A stretch of DNA of 64,000 nucleotides from Embiotoca jacksoni (taxonomy: Eukaryota; Chordata; Actinopteri; Embiotocidae), in contig JAKOON010000006.1 of assembly GCA_022577435.1 (NCBI GenBank), positions 20,311,501 to 20,375,500 of the forward strand, in the 5' to 3' direction. Of this stretch, positions 50,401 to 59,831 are shown piece after piece. The position numbers and the translations under genes were made by a program. Below the pieces are notes generated by a model. That model saw only the letters and a program-made list of their open reading frames with translations, did not search any database and was not told the DNA's origin. Each line of letters starts with the position of its first letter. Within the stretch, counting starts at the first letter, position 1.

Positions 50401-53400
50401 CTGTAACTTGAAAGGAAGAGGAAGTGTAGTGAAGTCGAGTGTAGATGGAGAATATGTGGAGGAAGATGCTCCCAGTGGTCTAATGTGATCACTGAGACAT
50501 TTACTACATTATGAATGTTAGATGTTGTATACACAATGGTCCACTGTGCATGTGAGTGCAACGTGTTTACACTTTTGTTTACAACACAGTGAGATCTAAA
50601 GTGTCTTCTTTAGCAGCAAAAAAAAATTCCAAACAGATAGTGCGACACGATTAATTGTATAAATTGTATATAATTCTTGCCTCTATACAATCTCATTTCA
50701 AAATGCCAACGATACTGCATTTTCATTTGGAGACATCAGACGCATCAAAACAAATGCTCTTACTTCTTACCACAACAAATAACAACGTGCCGTTACATCA
50801 TGCCATGCAGAGCAGCAGGAACCATCAGTATGGAAAATAAACCCAGTGGCGAAAAAGAAAGAAAAAGCAAAAGCAGGAAAATATTGATCAAAGGTTGTGA
50901 ACTTGGTTGTTTTTATTTTCAGTGTCAGATTTAGGAAGCTGCTGCTTTTAAGGTAACAATAGCATTCCGGGTTTTTTCCCAAGGTTGATGCGTGATGTGT
51001 CGTGCCGAGTTCTGCCTGCCCACTGAGAATTGCATGCACCTCGCATGACCACACATACTGTAGCTACACGGAAAACCACCAGACATTGTAACTATTTGGC
51101 AAAGTAGAAGGCCTACTGTTTAAAAACTATGTCATCTTCTTTGTCGGTTTCATCAATGATGATACATTTTGCTGATAAAACCATTTAAATCCTTTAAAAC
51201 TCAGTTTTGAAGTGTTCTTATTTTTAGCTGCCTGGTAATGCAGCCCGTTTTTTCAGGTTCATTATAAAATGTGTGAAATTTGTACTGTCAAAACCAATTG
51301 GCTCAAAATTTTGAGGTGCATCTTGCGAGGTGAATGCCATGGCATAACATCGGTCCTGTATCAGGCACCATTAGATTTCCTTGAGTTGTCTTCTGTATCA
51401 GGTAAATGAGTGCACTAAACATTTTTATTTTAAAGAAATCATGAAAGAGAATTGTGATCTCAATTCGAAGCAAAAAATGTGTGATTGTCATTTCTAAACT
51501 GCTGTTTGACAGCTGAAAGTATCACTCAACTAAACAAGAGGGGGACTTTTTTGTCACTTGACCCTGAATTCGGAAGTATTTACAGCTCATTGTACCTCTT
51601 GTGTTTATTCTCAACGTTAATGAAAGCAACTACACTCTCACAACAGTTTGACTTTACCTGATCTAGTTGCTCTTGAAGGATTATGGTATTATCGTTGCAT
51701 ACCAAATCACCTCCTTTATATCTCGTATATCGCTTTTAGGGTAGTTGGTCAGTTCTATCAGTAATAAGCAGAGATTTGAAACAAAAATAAAAACAATTTA
51801 GTTTATGATGCAGAAGAATCCTGTGTCATAAACAAAGGTTACATTGCACCCTCAGGCACATGATGAAAAGTCTGTTCTCTACAGCTGACCTCTCTTTTAT
51901 TCTCCCGATGTTTGAAGGACGCCTTTGCCAAAGGGGAAGTTTTCTTGGGGAGCAAGGACCATGGTTACAATGCCTCCCTCGGCTTGCCTGCTGGCACCCA
52001 CTGCAATGGCGCCTGGCAACACGGTATCACCATAGAAACACCTGAGCGCTTGTTCCTGTTCACCTGCGAGACAGAAAGTGACCAGCAGGACTGGCTGAAA
52101 CAGTTCAACGATGTCCTGAGTGCTCAGATGTCCCCGAAGGAGTACGCAAGTAAGAATTCAGAGCTTTGAAATGGTCATCACATATTTTTTTTTAGCATTT
52201 AGCTAATCTACTGGGCTACTCTTTACTTCAAGTGGCTGCTCAACAGGTGCACCATGGAATTGATAACAATGCCACAAAACATGAATTGACACTTTCAAAT
52301 TTAAAGAATATATTTGAGCAATTTTTGCCTTTAGTAGACAGGTACAGTTAAAACAGAAAATAAATGTTTAGGAATGAAAGCAGGGGAATGACATGCAGTG
52401 AAGGTCTGGCAGGCCAGAAGCTGAACCAGAGACTGACAGCTGTAAACATGTGTGCCCATGACATGCGTCCCAACACCCTGGCTATCAGGTTGCCCCCAAG
52501 ACGTACAGTTTAAAAAAAACAAAAAAACGAATTAGGCATGTTAACATCAGTTGAATAAAGAAGCCATCTGTATCTTCCAACCACTCTGTATATTATATAC
52601 CGTACACTTCCATGGATGCACCAAACCGTCCCTTACTGGACACTGGGTATCTCCAGTGCAGCAGCTGTGGGTTAACTACCTCTGTGGAGTGTTAAGGGCG
52701 AGTGGGATTTGGTTTGCAGAAAACCAAAAGGATGAAAATTCCCTTTTATATCTTTACTGACATGCACTGCTGTTACGTCACTGGAAGCCCTGGTAGTTGT
52801 ATATCAGATCTGACAAGACTAATGCTCACTCCCTCATTGATGCATCAACTACTACTTATATAATAAACACGCAGTAGTTTGGTAAAGTCTGTAGTCAGGT
52901 AAAGCTTTATTTGATGACTTCTTTTATTTATTATCCTGTATAATGTCGTAAAAAAAATTTAAGCATTTTAGTTCATAGAAAATAAATTTCCAAGAAGTCC
53001 AACACAATTTGGTATTAATTATGATCATTGAAAGACTTCCAGAAAGCAATGTACGCTCCTTTTCTGTTCCAACAAGGGAATGTTTGAAGGCATTCAATAC
53101 ATGAATTTCACTCCCAAGTGCATCTCCACCCACAGAAATGGTCCGTTCTGGTTTGCTAACCTCAATTTGAACCGTTTAACGTGTGTACACAAAAACAAAC
53201 AAACAAAAAAAGTTTCGAAACCAGAAAGGTTGTTTCTCTTTGGAAACACTGAATAGTAAAATAATGACCTGTAAAGACGTCGCCGGTGGGCATCTCCTAT
53301 TTAAGGGCATTAAACAGGGGAATGCAACAAATGGAGGAAATGCCTGCTGGTTCAGAAGGTGGCAGCCTGGGTCCATGGTCTCTGAACAAAGTACCGTTTC

Positions 53401-53775
53401 AAGAACCAGAACTTTTCTGGTTGAAGAGCAGTCAGACTCTCAAATACAGTGGCAATATACAGGAAATACATCACAACACAAAGGTGTATAGTTGTACGGT
53501 AAGAATGGTATTGGTTATCATGCTAACTCTAACAGTGACTCATACTTAGCTGGAAGCGATGAAAGTAAAGTACATGATGGGAATGTGATTCGTCTTGCAG
53601 GCATTTGCTCATAAGCCAAAGTAATAGTCATTGAAATAATTGACCTGATGATGTTTGAACTATTAGTTGTACAAAAGGATTTGTCTGAATGGGAAAAAGA
53701 ATGTTTGTTTTTTTGTTGTAACTTTGAACTTTCATGTATTTTCAAGTGGAGGCCTTGTTCAAGCACAGGCATTGA
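37004..53775 (+). CDS. adap1: ArfGAP with dual PH domains (ADAP1/centaurin-alpha-1-like), 11 coding exons
   Basis: My join, in one continuous frame: 37004-37091, 39788-39918, 40859-40950, 42910-42992, 43137-43249, 45809-45955, 47331-47414, 47611-47673, 49716-49787, 51918-52149, 53747-53775, giving 377 codons (human ADAP1: 374). Residues 1-125 form the ArfGAP domain: zinc ligands C23, C26, C43 and C46 in the CX2CX16CX2C pattern, and the catalytic arginine finger R51 (GIHR). PH1 spans about 134-231 (GLLMKRGRDNGQFL... KEIVDWFNSIRA) and PH2 about 255-360 (EGYMEKTGPR...FKKRWFTLD). Family role: binds PtdIns(3,4,5)P3 and Ins(1,3,4,5)P4, is recruited to the plasma membrane, and acts as a GAP for ARF6. 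It fits ADAP1 better than ADAP2 by RRLMYFKDPLDAFAKGEVFLGSK and the short tail YAMEALFKHRH (human ADAP1 YAVEAHFKHKP). Intron 4 needs a GC donor (42993); all other introns are GT-AG. Introns hold Tc1 relics and microsatellites. Confidence 0.95.
38480..38540 (+). mobile_element. LINE-type 3' tail with a short (TTAGG)4 run, ADAP intron 1
   Basis: Four TTAGG units (38480-38499) are followed by 'gttactttattaatccccaa' and 'ggggacatt'. The latter is, from memory, the widespread fish 'ctttattgatccccaaaggggaaatt' tail found at ends of RTE/Rex-type LINE copies. It is a short fragment. Confidence 0.5.
41470..41614 (-). pseudogene. Tc1-like transposase C-terminal fragment, ADAP intron 3
   Basis: The minus strand reads MSQSPDLSPIINLWNDLKRQ, then LNNLTKLEQICCVEKQKIP. 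This matches the Tc1 block 'SQSPDLNPIENLW.ELKR' and 'NL.ELE.ICKEEW.KIP'. The catalytic Glu expected after PI is replaced by Ile (SPII-NLW). No transposase is seen upstream, and the frame drifts after KIP. Confidence 0.8.
42319..42387. repeat. Compound (GCAC)n(AC)n microsatellite, ADAP intron 3
   Basis: About seven GCAC units lead into about 18 AC units. Confidence 0.97.
43011..43063. repeat. (AC)n microsatellite in the short ADAP intron 4
   Basis: A 53-bp AC array making up over a third of a 144-bp intron (42993-43136). It begins 18 bp after the proposed GC donor. Confidence 0.97.
46690..47075 (+). repeat. Interspersed repeat copy with embedded (GT)n, ADAP intron 6
   Basis: Shares ordered blocks with 29391-29800 (see that entry). 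Here a (GT)n array plus a G run (46863-46930) has grown between the 'gtcaggtttccgcc' and 'ctggctccaag' blocks. Confidence 0.6.
46863..46930. repeat. (GT)n(G)n microsatellite
   Basis: GT array to 46917 followed by a run of 12 G (46919-46930). Confidence 0.97.
47141..47265 (+). pseudogene. Tc1/mariner-type transposase C-terminal fragment, ADAP intron 6
   Basis: One frame reads IKHLWDELENYV, stop, SMEAPPHN, stop, QDLKDLMLTYWCLIPQDT. This matches a fish Tc1-like tail '(E)HLWD.L...VRSMEAPPRNLQDLKDLLLTSW..IPQ'. Two in-frame stops show decay. The sequence differs from the 41.5-kb relic, so this is a separate insertion, of opposite orientation. Confidence 0.75.
47419..47451. repeat. (AC)n microsatellite just inside ADAP intron 7
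   Basis: About 16 AC units beginning within five bases of the 'gtaaac' donor. Confidence 0.95.
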
Positions 53776-53969
53776 TGGATCAGAATCCTGTGGGACCATT
53801 TCCTCACCTCTCACCTCATCACCAATCTGACTCAGGACCCACGACAGTGCTGCCACTGACTTGAAATCTGACCTTCATCACTACAATGGAGCTTGTTGTT
53901 AAACCCTAAAGGGATGGTCACGAGATTAAAAATACAAACAGGACCAAGGCAATATCAGTTGGTACAGAA

Positions 53970-53975
53970 AATAAA
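53970..53975 (+). terminator. Candidate poly(A) signal, ADAP-like gene
   Basis: AATAAA 195 bases after the stop codon. A second candidate at 54776-54781 lies beyond the LINE-type tail, so 3' end choice is open. Confidence 0.4.
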
Positions 53976-54182
53976 ACAGGAATTATTTCATGCCACAGTT
54001 ATATTTTACTTTTATTTGTGGACGGCTTTGGCATTGATACTGCATGGGTTTTTTTGTGTCTGAATGTCTTGATGGCACTCTTAAGTCATGGTGGCTACGA
54101 CTCATGTTAAATACTATCTAAGACACTCCCTGTGTGTGGATATATTTTTAATGGAAAATGTATTCCATCCTTTATGTTTTAA

Positions 54183-54338
54183 AGCTGACCCTGTGATGTA
54201 CTGGCAACTTGTCCAGAGTGTAGCCCGCCTCTGTCCAAAAGTTAGCTGCAATAGGCTCCAGCTCCCCCGTGACCCTGTATACTCAGCGGGTATTGATAAT
54301 GGATGAATGGATGAATGGATGAATGGATGGATGGATGT
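54183..54338 (+). mobile_element. LINE-type 3' tail ending in (GATG/AATG) repeats
   Basis: The blocks 'gctgaccctgtgatgtactg', 'gcaataggctccagctcccc' and 'gtgaccctgtatactcagcg' are followed by GATGAATG/GATG units (54299-54338). This is the common fish retroposon tail '...ccctgcgatgaactgg...ggctccagcccccc...gaccct...atggatgg' as I remember it. Only the 3' end is present. Confidence 0.7.
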
Positions 54339-56656
54339 TTAACAGCTCTCATGGACTAATAACAATATAAATTGTATTGTACATTGCTTGCAAATCTTAA
54401 CAAAGCAAAGGTGAGAAGTGCCTTGGTCCTCTTGTATTTTGTGTCCAACTGTAATAATGATTGTTTAATAGTCTTCACAGAAGACATGTTGACATGTCAC
54501 AGTGAGGAAAGCGCAGGTCCTGGTGTTGTGCATGCTGCATTACTGTCAGTCATGGCTACTAGGACACCTGAATGGACCTTTGCTTTTCCTACTATGACAA
54601 GTCAAAGTGCCTGCAGTAAAAAATACCGATGGGTCAAACAGGTACAGACCATCCAAAAAAAAAAATTCATTCACTGGGATCGATTAGAAAATGGTATGTT
54701 TTATTAAAATCCATATTTCTTATTGGTTTATATTAACCTTTTCTATAATTTTATCTCCAGTTCCTTGGTTCTGTAAATAAATCAAAACTGAGTTTGTTTT
54801 TCTCTTCTAATTCTTATCAGAATATCAGAAAATTGTCTTGAAAGAAAATAAAGCAGACTTGCAAATGCATTAAAATATAAAAGCTTAAAACACCAAGAGC
54901 CACTGAATGGTGATACAGCACCTCCATGTGGCATAACTAAGTACGTGTTGAAAAAAAAATTCAATAATAGGTTATTTTTGTCCTATTTTCTATCAATATC
55001 AAACAACCAAACTATACATTTTAGTGGTACTTTTATTTTAACTTTGTTTTCTTCTTTTTGTTTGAGGTACTCCGTTTATGATGATGTGATTTTTTTTTTT
55101 TTTAAAGGCATTTCTCAGCTTGACCATGACTGATTGACATAGAATATGAAATTATTGACGACCATTAATAAAAAGATATTTCCTCCAAAAGTTTCCAATG
55201 GTTCTCTTTTTAGATTTGTGTGTTGCAGAAGCAAAAGAAGTGAGATGGGGCACATAAATAACATCTGAAAAATGAAAGGATTAACATGCCTTTGGAATGA
55301 ACAGAAATGGATACAGGTACTACTTTTTAGCAATAACCGTACACTGTTATTGTGAATGTACATGTGTAATGTGTTTTGTTTCTGTATACATGCTTCTGTA
55401 GTTGCAGACCCTGCCAGCAGTTTTTGGGTGTCTAAAACTACACCTTGGTGTGTGTGTGTAGGTTGAGGCCCGAGAGGAATACCACATAAATCTATAGCTC
55501 CACGCTAGTTTTTCACCCTGGTGAGAAAGAGAGAGGAGAGAAGGGAGGAGAGGACAGTAGCCAAGAAAACTCCAAAGAACAAAGACACAGCAGTCGTCTA
55601 TCAAAACTGGGAGATAAATGGGGGGGCTCAAGTTTCAGGGACAAATTGATGATCCATCTGACACCAAGTGATTCCACAGAGGTACTGAAGAGCTGCAGAT
55701 AAACACCGTGGAGGATTCGGATAACAGAAAGGATCTGTAGCTCAATGCTTTGATCAAAGACTAAATGAATGTTGACTGAATGAATTGCAGCTGCTGAGTC
55801 AATCTTACTTTGCACAATCAAGGCAAGAAGTTACAAACTTTTGAGTGCTACTCAAGACACCCGGCTCATGGAGAAAGGACTGTGGATTTTTTGTTCCTGC
55901 CATGCTGAAATTGATCTATATATCTCTAATCCTCAAAGGGAAACTCTCTGATGATGTCAGCAACTGAATCAAGCACATTTCGGCATTGCAGGAGTTTGCT
56001 ATCCAGGACTTTGAACACAGTTTGTCCAGCTGAAAGGCGCCATTCCTCCCCGCTGCTCCTAAATGACCCATGTCCGATCTACTTCAGCCCTCAGCCCAAC
56101 AGAGAAATCCCTGTAACTGAGAACATCTCTCATGTTGGAGGTGTCTTGATGCCTTAAATCTTTACTGGAGGCTTTCATGCTTTGTCAATTTCAGAGAAGT
56201 ATGGGATCATGAGTGTGTAGAAAACCTTACATTTGGGAATGCACACTGTCAGTTACAGGCAGCTGTGTAGTCACTGATGCACCCAGCCATGTCAGTGGTC
56301 TATGTCCATTTGCTCTGTGGATTAATGCAGTTGTTGTTGTCCTGTGCACTTGTACCTCCTGCCCTTTTATGTTTTTTCTTGGATTTAGCTCCAAGCAGTT
56401 TCTATAAAATCTCATAAACTGACAAGCAATGTTTTCTTTTGATCTCTATTGTCTGGGATATATAATTGAAAATGCTCATTTGACCATCTTTACAGTCCGC
56501 TGCTATCATCAATCTGTACTTCAACTGACACTGTGAGATGTTTGTACAGACTTTAAACCTTTTATGTTTTCAGAAGTCCATCGCCAAAGAGCTGTGTGTA
56601 AATTGTCTCTTCAACGTTCAGGCCTGACCTCTGATCTCTGATCTGCGAACCCTACC

Positions 56657-57730
56657 ATGAACTGCAGTCTTAATGCCACCGTCACCCCCCAGCTGGGAAA
56701 TGTCCTGAGCCCAGGGGCTGGAGATGGAGGGTCCCAAGGGAGTGGTAGTGGAGCTGGAGGCAGTGGAGTGCTGTGGGTGACGTCCCTGCTCGGTGCCACG
56801 TTGATGATAATGTGTGCCATGGGTGTGGCAGGGAACACGTACACACTCATCATTACACGCTCGGCCGCCTTGCGCCGGACTGGTTCCATGTACGTCTACA
56901 TCTTGAATTTGGCTCTTGCTGACCTGTTGTACCTCTCCACCATCCCCTTTGTTGTCTGCACCTACTTTGCCCATGATTGGCTGTTCGGCGAGGCCGGCTG
57001 TCGCATCCTGCTGAGTCTCGACCTCCTCACCATGCACGCTAGCGTCTTCATTTTAGTTGCCATGAGCCTGGAACGTTACCGTGCTGTGGCTAGACCCTTC
57101 GGTGCGCACAGATCCTCGTCCCGCAACCGACGGCTTGTAGCAGGGGTTGTTTGGGGGTTAGCTTTCATTCTGACGCTTCCCATGATGGTGATGATCCGAC
57201 TCAGGGAGGGTAAACCCACTGTGGCTGGTTTGGTGAAGAGAATCTGCTTCCCCACCTGGACCCCCGAGGCCTTCAAGACTTATATCACCATGCTGTTTTT
57301 CACAAGTGTCTTAGTGCCTGGATTGGTAATCGTTGGGTTGTATGCAGGGCTAGCCAGACGCTACTGGGCAGTGCAGGCGAGCTTAGGCGGTAGCAGCCGC
57401 TCGGCCCGGAGGAGAGGACTCAAACAAAAAGTCGTATCGATGATCTTCAGCATTGTAGTAGCTTATTGGGCTTGTTTCTTACCTTTTTGGGGATGGCAGC
57501 TTGCCAAACTGTTCTCTCCAGAGTCCCTCAGAGCTTTGTCTCCAGCTGCTCATAATTATGTCAATTTCTTTGTCACGTGTCTCACCTACGGGAATAGTTG
57601 TATCAACCCATTTCTTTACACTCTTCTGACTCGGAATTACAAAGATTACTTAGCCCAGAAAGGTCATTCTGTGGGGTCAAGCAGAGCTGATCCTGCGTCA
57701 GTTGTGACGACCCCACTGCATGACCTTTAG
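56657..57730 (+). CDS. uts2r: Urotensin-II receptor-like GPCR, intronless, 357 aa
   Basis: A seven-pass class A receptor in the plasma membrane for urotensin-II/URP-type cyclic peptides; the family couples mainly to Gq. Seen: N-glycosylation sites N2 and N6, then a Gly/Ser-rich stretch (20-37) before TM1 (about 39-66, GN at 59-60). TM2 carries LALAD (D89). The disulfide pair is C115 and C197. D122 (3.32) would contact the ligand amine, and ERY is at 139-141. TM6 has WACFLPFW (271-278), TM7 has NPFLY (317-321), then LLTRNYKDYL as helix 8. Blocks nearly identical to human UTS2R as I recall it: MYVYILNLALADLLYL, GLDFLTMHAS-like SLDLLTMHAS, and TCLTYGNSCINPFLYTLLTR. The C-tail is short (ends at 357; human protein 389). 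The start ATG gives the usual extracellular length. Fish carry several uts2r paralogues; which one this is cannot be decided here. Confidence 0.93.
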   Translation: MNCSLNATVTPQLGNVLSPGAGDGGSQGSGSGAGGSGVLWVTSLLGATLMIMCAMGVAGNTYTLIITRSAALRRTGSMYVYILNLALADLLYLSTIPFVVCTYFAHDWLFGEAGCRILLSLDLLTMHASVFILVAMSLERYRAVARPFGAHRSSSRNRRLVAGVVWGLAFILTLPMMVMIRLREGKPTVAGLVKRICFPTWTPEAFKTYITMLFFTSVLVPGLVIVGLYAGLARRYWAVQASLGGSSRSARRRGLKQKVVSMIFSIVVAYWACFLPFWGWQLAKLFSPESLRALSPAAHNYVNFFVTCLTYGNSCINPFLYTLLTRNYKDYLAQKGHSVGSSRADPASVVTTPLHDL

Positions 57731-57964
57731 TGGATGAGTATAAACAGTCATTCCATAGAACGGTCTTGACTCATCAGCCTGAGAGGTCATTTTGGCTCGA
57801 CATTGCAAATCATTTCAAGCTGGTTCCGCTAAAACTTAAGTTTCCCTGCTGCCTTAAAAATGTGAGTCAGCTGAACTTATGTTGAAAGGTTTGTTGAAAC
57901 TTTTATGTGTTTGTAAATATACAACCAGCTGAGGTAAGTAAATTCAGCTTAAGAAAACATGTTC

Positions 57965-57970
57965 AATAAA
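57965..57970 (+). terminator. Candidate proximal poly(A) signal, receptor gene
   Basis: AATAAA 235 bases after the stop codon, without a strong T/GT-rich stretch directly downstream. Confidence 0.4.
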
Positions 57971-58715
57971 CGCAAGATATTGAGCTCCATTAAGTTGCAC
58001 TTATGTTACGCTTTTCTTTTACATTTCCCAGTTTTAATAATTAGCTCTTCATCTGACATGAACTACAACTATGGTCACTTTGTACCAGAGCACATGTGAG
58101 GCAACATGTGTGGCTTCTTCCACTTACTTTCTTAAATGAAAAGTGTCGGGAGAAGAGGGACCAGAATAAATAAATAGAACACAATTCAGCATGTATTAAT
58201 GACACACAGCAAGTTTACGTCAGTCAAATTTTCTTTAAACAAGAGATTAAATTCTCAAAAAATGCTTGCTGGGAGTTCTACTGATGAGTTGTTTGTATTA
58301 TTTTAGAAACTAAATTTGATATTTTTAGAATAATATCAGAATTTCATTCATTGAACTCATCGTATCAAGTCAAAAGGCTTCAAACCATAAGAGCTCATAC
58401 TGTATTTATTAGCTTTCAAATGGTCTGAAAATTAAAACTAGAACATTTACATTGATTTAACTTTAAATTTAAAAAAAATTACATTGATGTGAAGTTAATG
58501 ACAAATGTGTGATTAATTGAACTAAATTCCTGTATTATGTTTTATAGTGTAGTAATTTTTGACAAAACTGTAATATTTGTGAGACGTATATGATTTGTAG
58601 AAGCATTTTCTTCAATCTGTGTGAAGGCTGCAAAATGAGTTGGTGTGATGTTACATATTTCCTGCTCTGTTAAGGACTGAGAGAAATTCAGCATAGCATG
58701 TGGATGTTTGCTTAC

Positions 58716-58721
58716 AATAAA
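58716..58721 (+). terminator. Candidate distal poly(A) signal, receptor gene
   Basis: AATAAA followed at once by the GT/T-rich 'gtttggtttgtattctttgt', the usual downstream element, making it the better of the two. Confidence 0.5.
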
Positions 58722-59593
58722 GTTTGGTTTGTATTCTTTGTATTATAATTTGACTCATGTGCCAACAACTAATTCTGCCTTTTCAGTTTAAATGCAAGCA
58801 ATTTTTCAACTTAAAAAAGGTGTTGAATAAGCACTGAAAAGGTTACAAAATGGGAACACAAAAGTTCTAAAAACTATTTATAGAAAGACATACAGATTTG
58901 AAGAATTTCTCTGAGCCGTTGCTGTATACTGTAAAATGCAAAAGACAATGGAATGAAATGTAAAGACTGCTTCAATTTTTCTATTACCGTACTCTTCGCT
59001 TCACACCTCGCGCACATACATACAGGATATTTGGTCTCTTTCCAGGGAATGTGGTGGGATCGTGTGACATTCCTCGGCCTCAGCACATGGATCTTTGAGT
59101 CCTCCTGCAAATTGTTTTTGAGAGAGTGTGCATCATCTCACCTCTGCTGTATTCTGTCCCTCCTTTTACATTAACCTATTTTCTCTTTCATGATAGTCCA
59201 TTCAATGTATTGACCATATTAACACTGAAGGCTTTAATATACATTCCTTATTTACAGCTCAATTCCAAACTTTTTCAACATATTTCATTGCGGACAATTT
59301 CTACAACCGGCTGGATCCTCTCTGAACACTTACACTTAAGGTGTCTTCTGATCTGAATCAATCTTCATGTGAAATACAGTTTTCTTGTATTGATATAAGT
59401 GTGGCTTGTTTTAAATTTCTAATACATCATTTCTGTTAGGCTACATGAGTATTGTGTAGACTTAAGAACATACATCACTTCTCAGTTAAACCTTGTTAAA
59501 TCACACTACCAATACACATGATGTGTTGTGTTGCATCTGTGTCAGAGTGTAAAACAATGAAGAGACAGAGACAACACTCATCTGTTTTCAGCT

Positions 59594-59599
59594 TTTATT
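59594..59599 (-). terminator. Poly(A) signal of the galectin gene
   Basis: AATAAA on the minus strand (TTTATT on +), 233 bases after the stop codon. Confidence 0.6.
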
Positions 59600-59831
59600 A
59601 ACAAACCCAGTGACTGATGTCCAGCATGCACCGTTAGATGTGCTGTGGCTCCATCTTTAGGCCATTTACTCTCATTACAATATCAGCAATCCGCATTTGT
59701 TCCCATCTCCAGTGCTATTTTTCATTACAGGAAAATATGAACAATCAGACCCGGGCTCAGGTATGTAAAACATACTATTTCAGCAACAAGCAAAAGGGAG
59801 GACAGATCAAGGGTGAATAAGAGGTCGACCT

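Larger units (their letters stand above)
53776..56656. other. ADAP 3' UTR, then spacer to the receptor gene
   Basis: Starts as the 3' untranslated region of the ADAP-like gene. Candidate poly(A) signals AATAAA lie at 53970-53975 and 54776-54781. A LINE-type tail is at 54183-54338. From 55500 the sequence becomes less AT-rich and may hold 5' untranslated exons of the receptor; a possible acceptor 'cgttcag' ends at 56621. No protein-coding exon was recognised. Confidence 0.4.
57731..59593. other. Receptor 3' UTR and spacer to the galectin gene's 3' end
   Basis: AT-rich. It contains two plausible poly(A) signals for the receptor (listed separately). The two genes converge here; no further gene is seen. 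Confidence 0.5.

Noticed and set aside
53286..53549. Possible retroelement pol fragment (FQEPELFWLKSSQ)
   Set aside because: A single weak resemblance to Pao/Bel-type blocks, with no supporting motif nearby.
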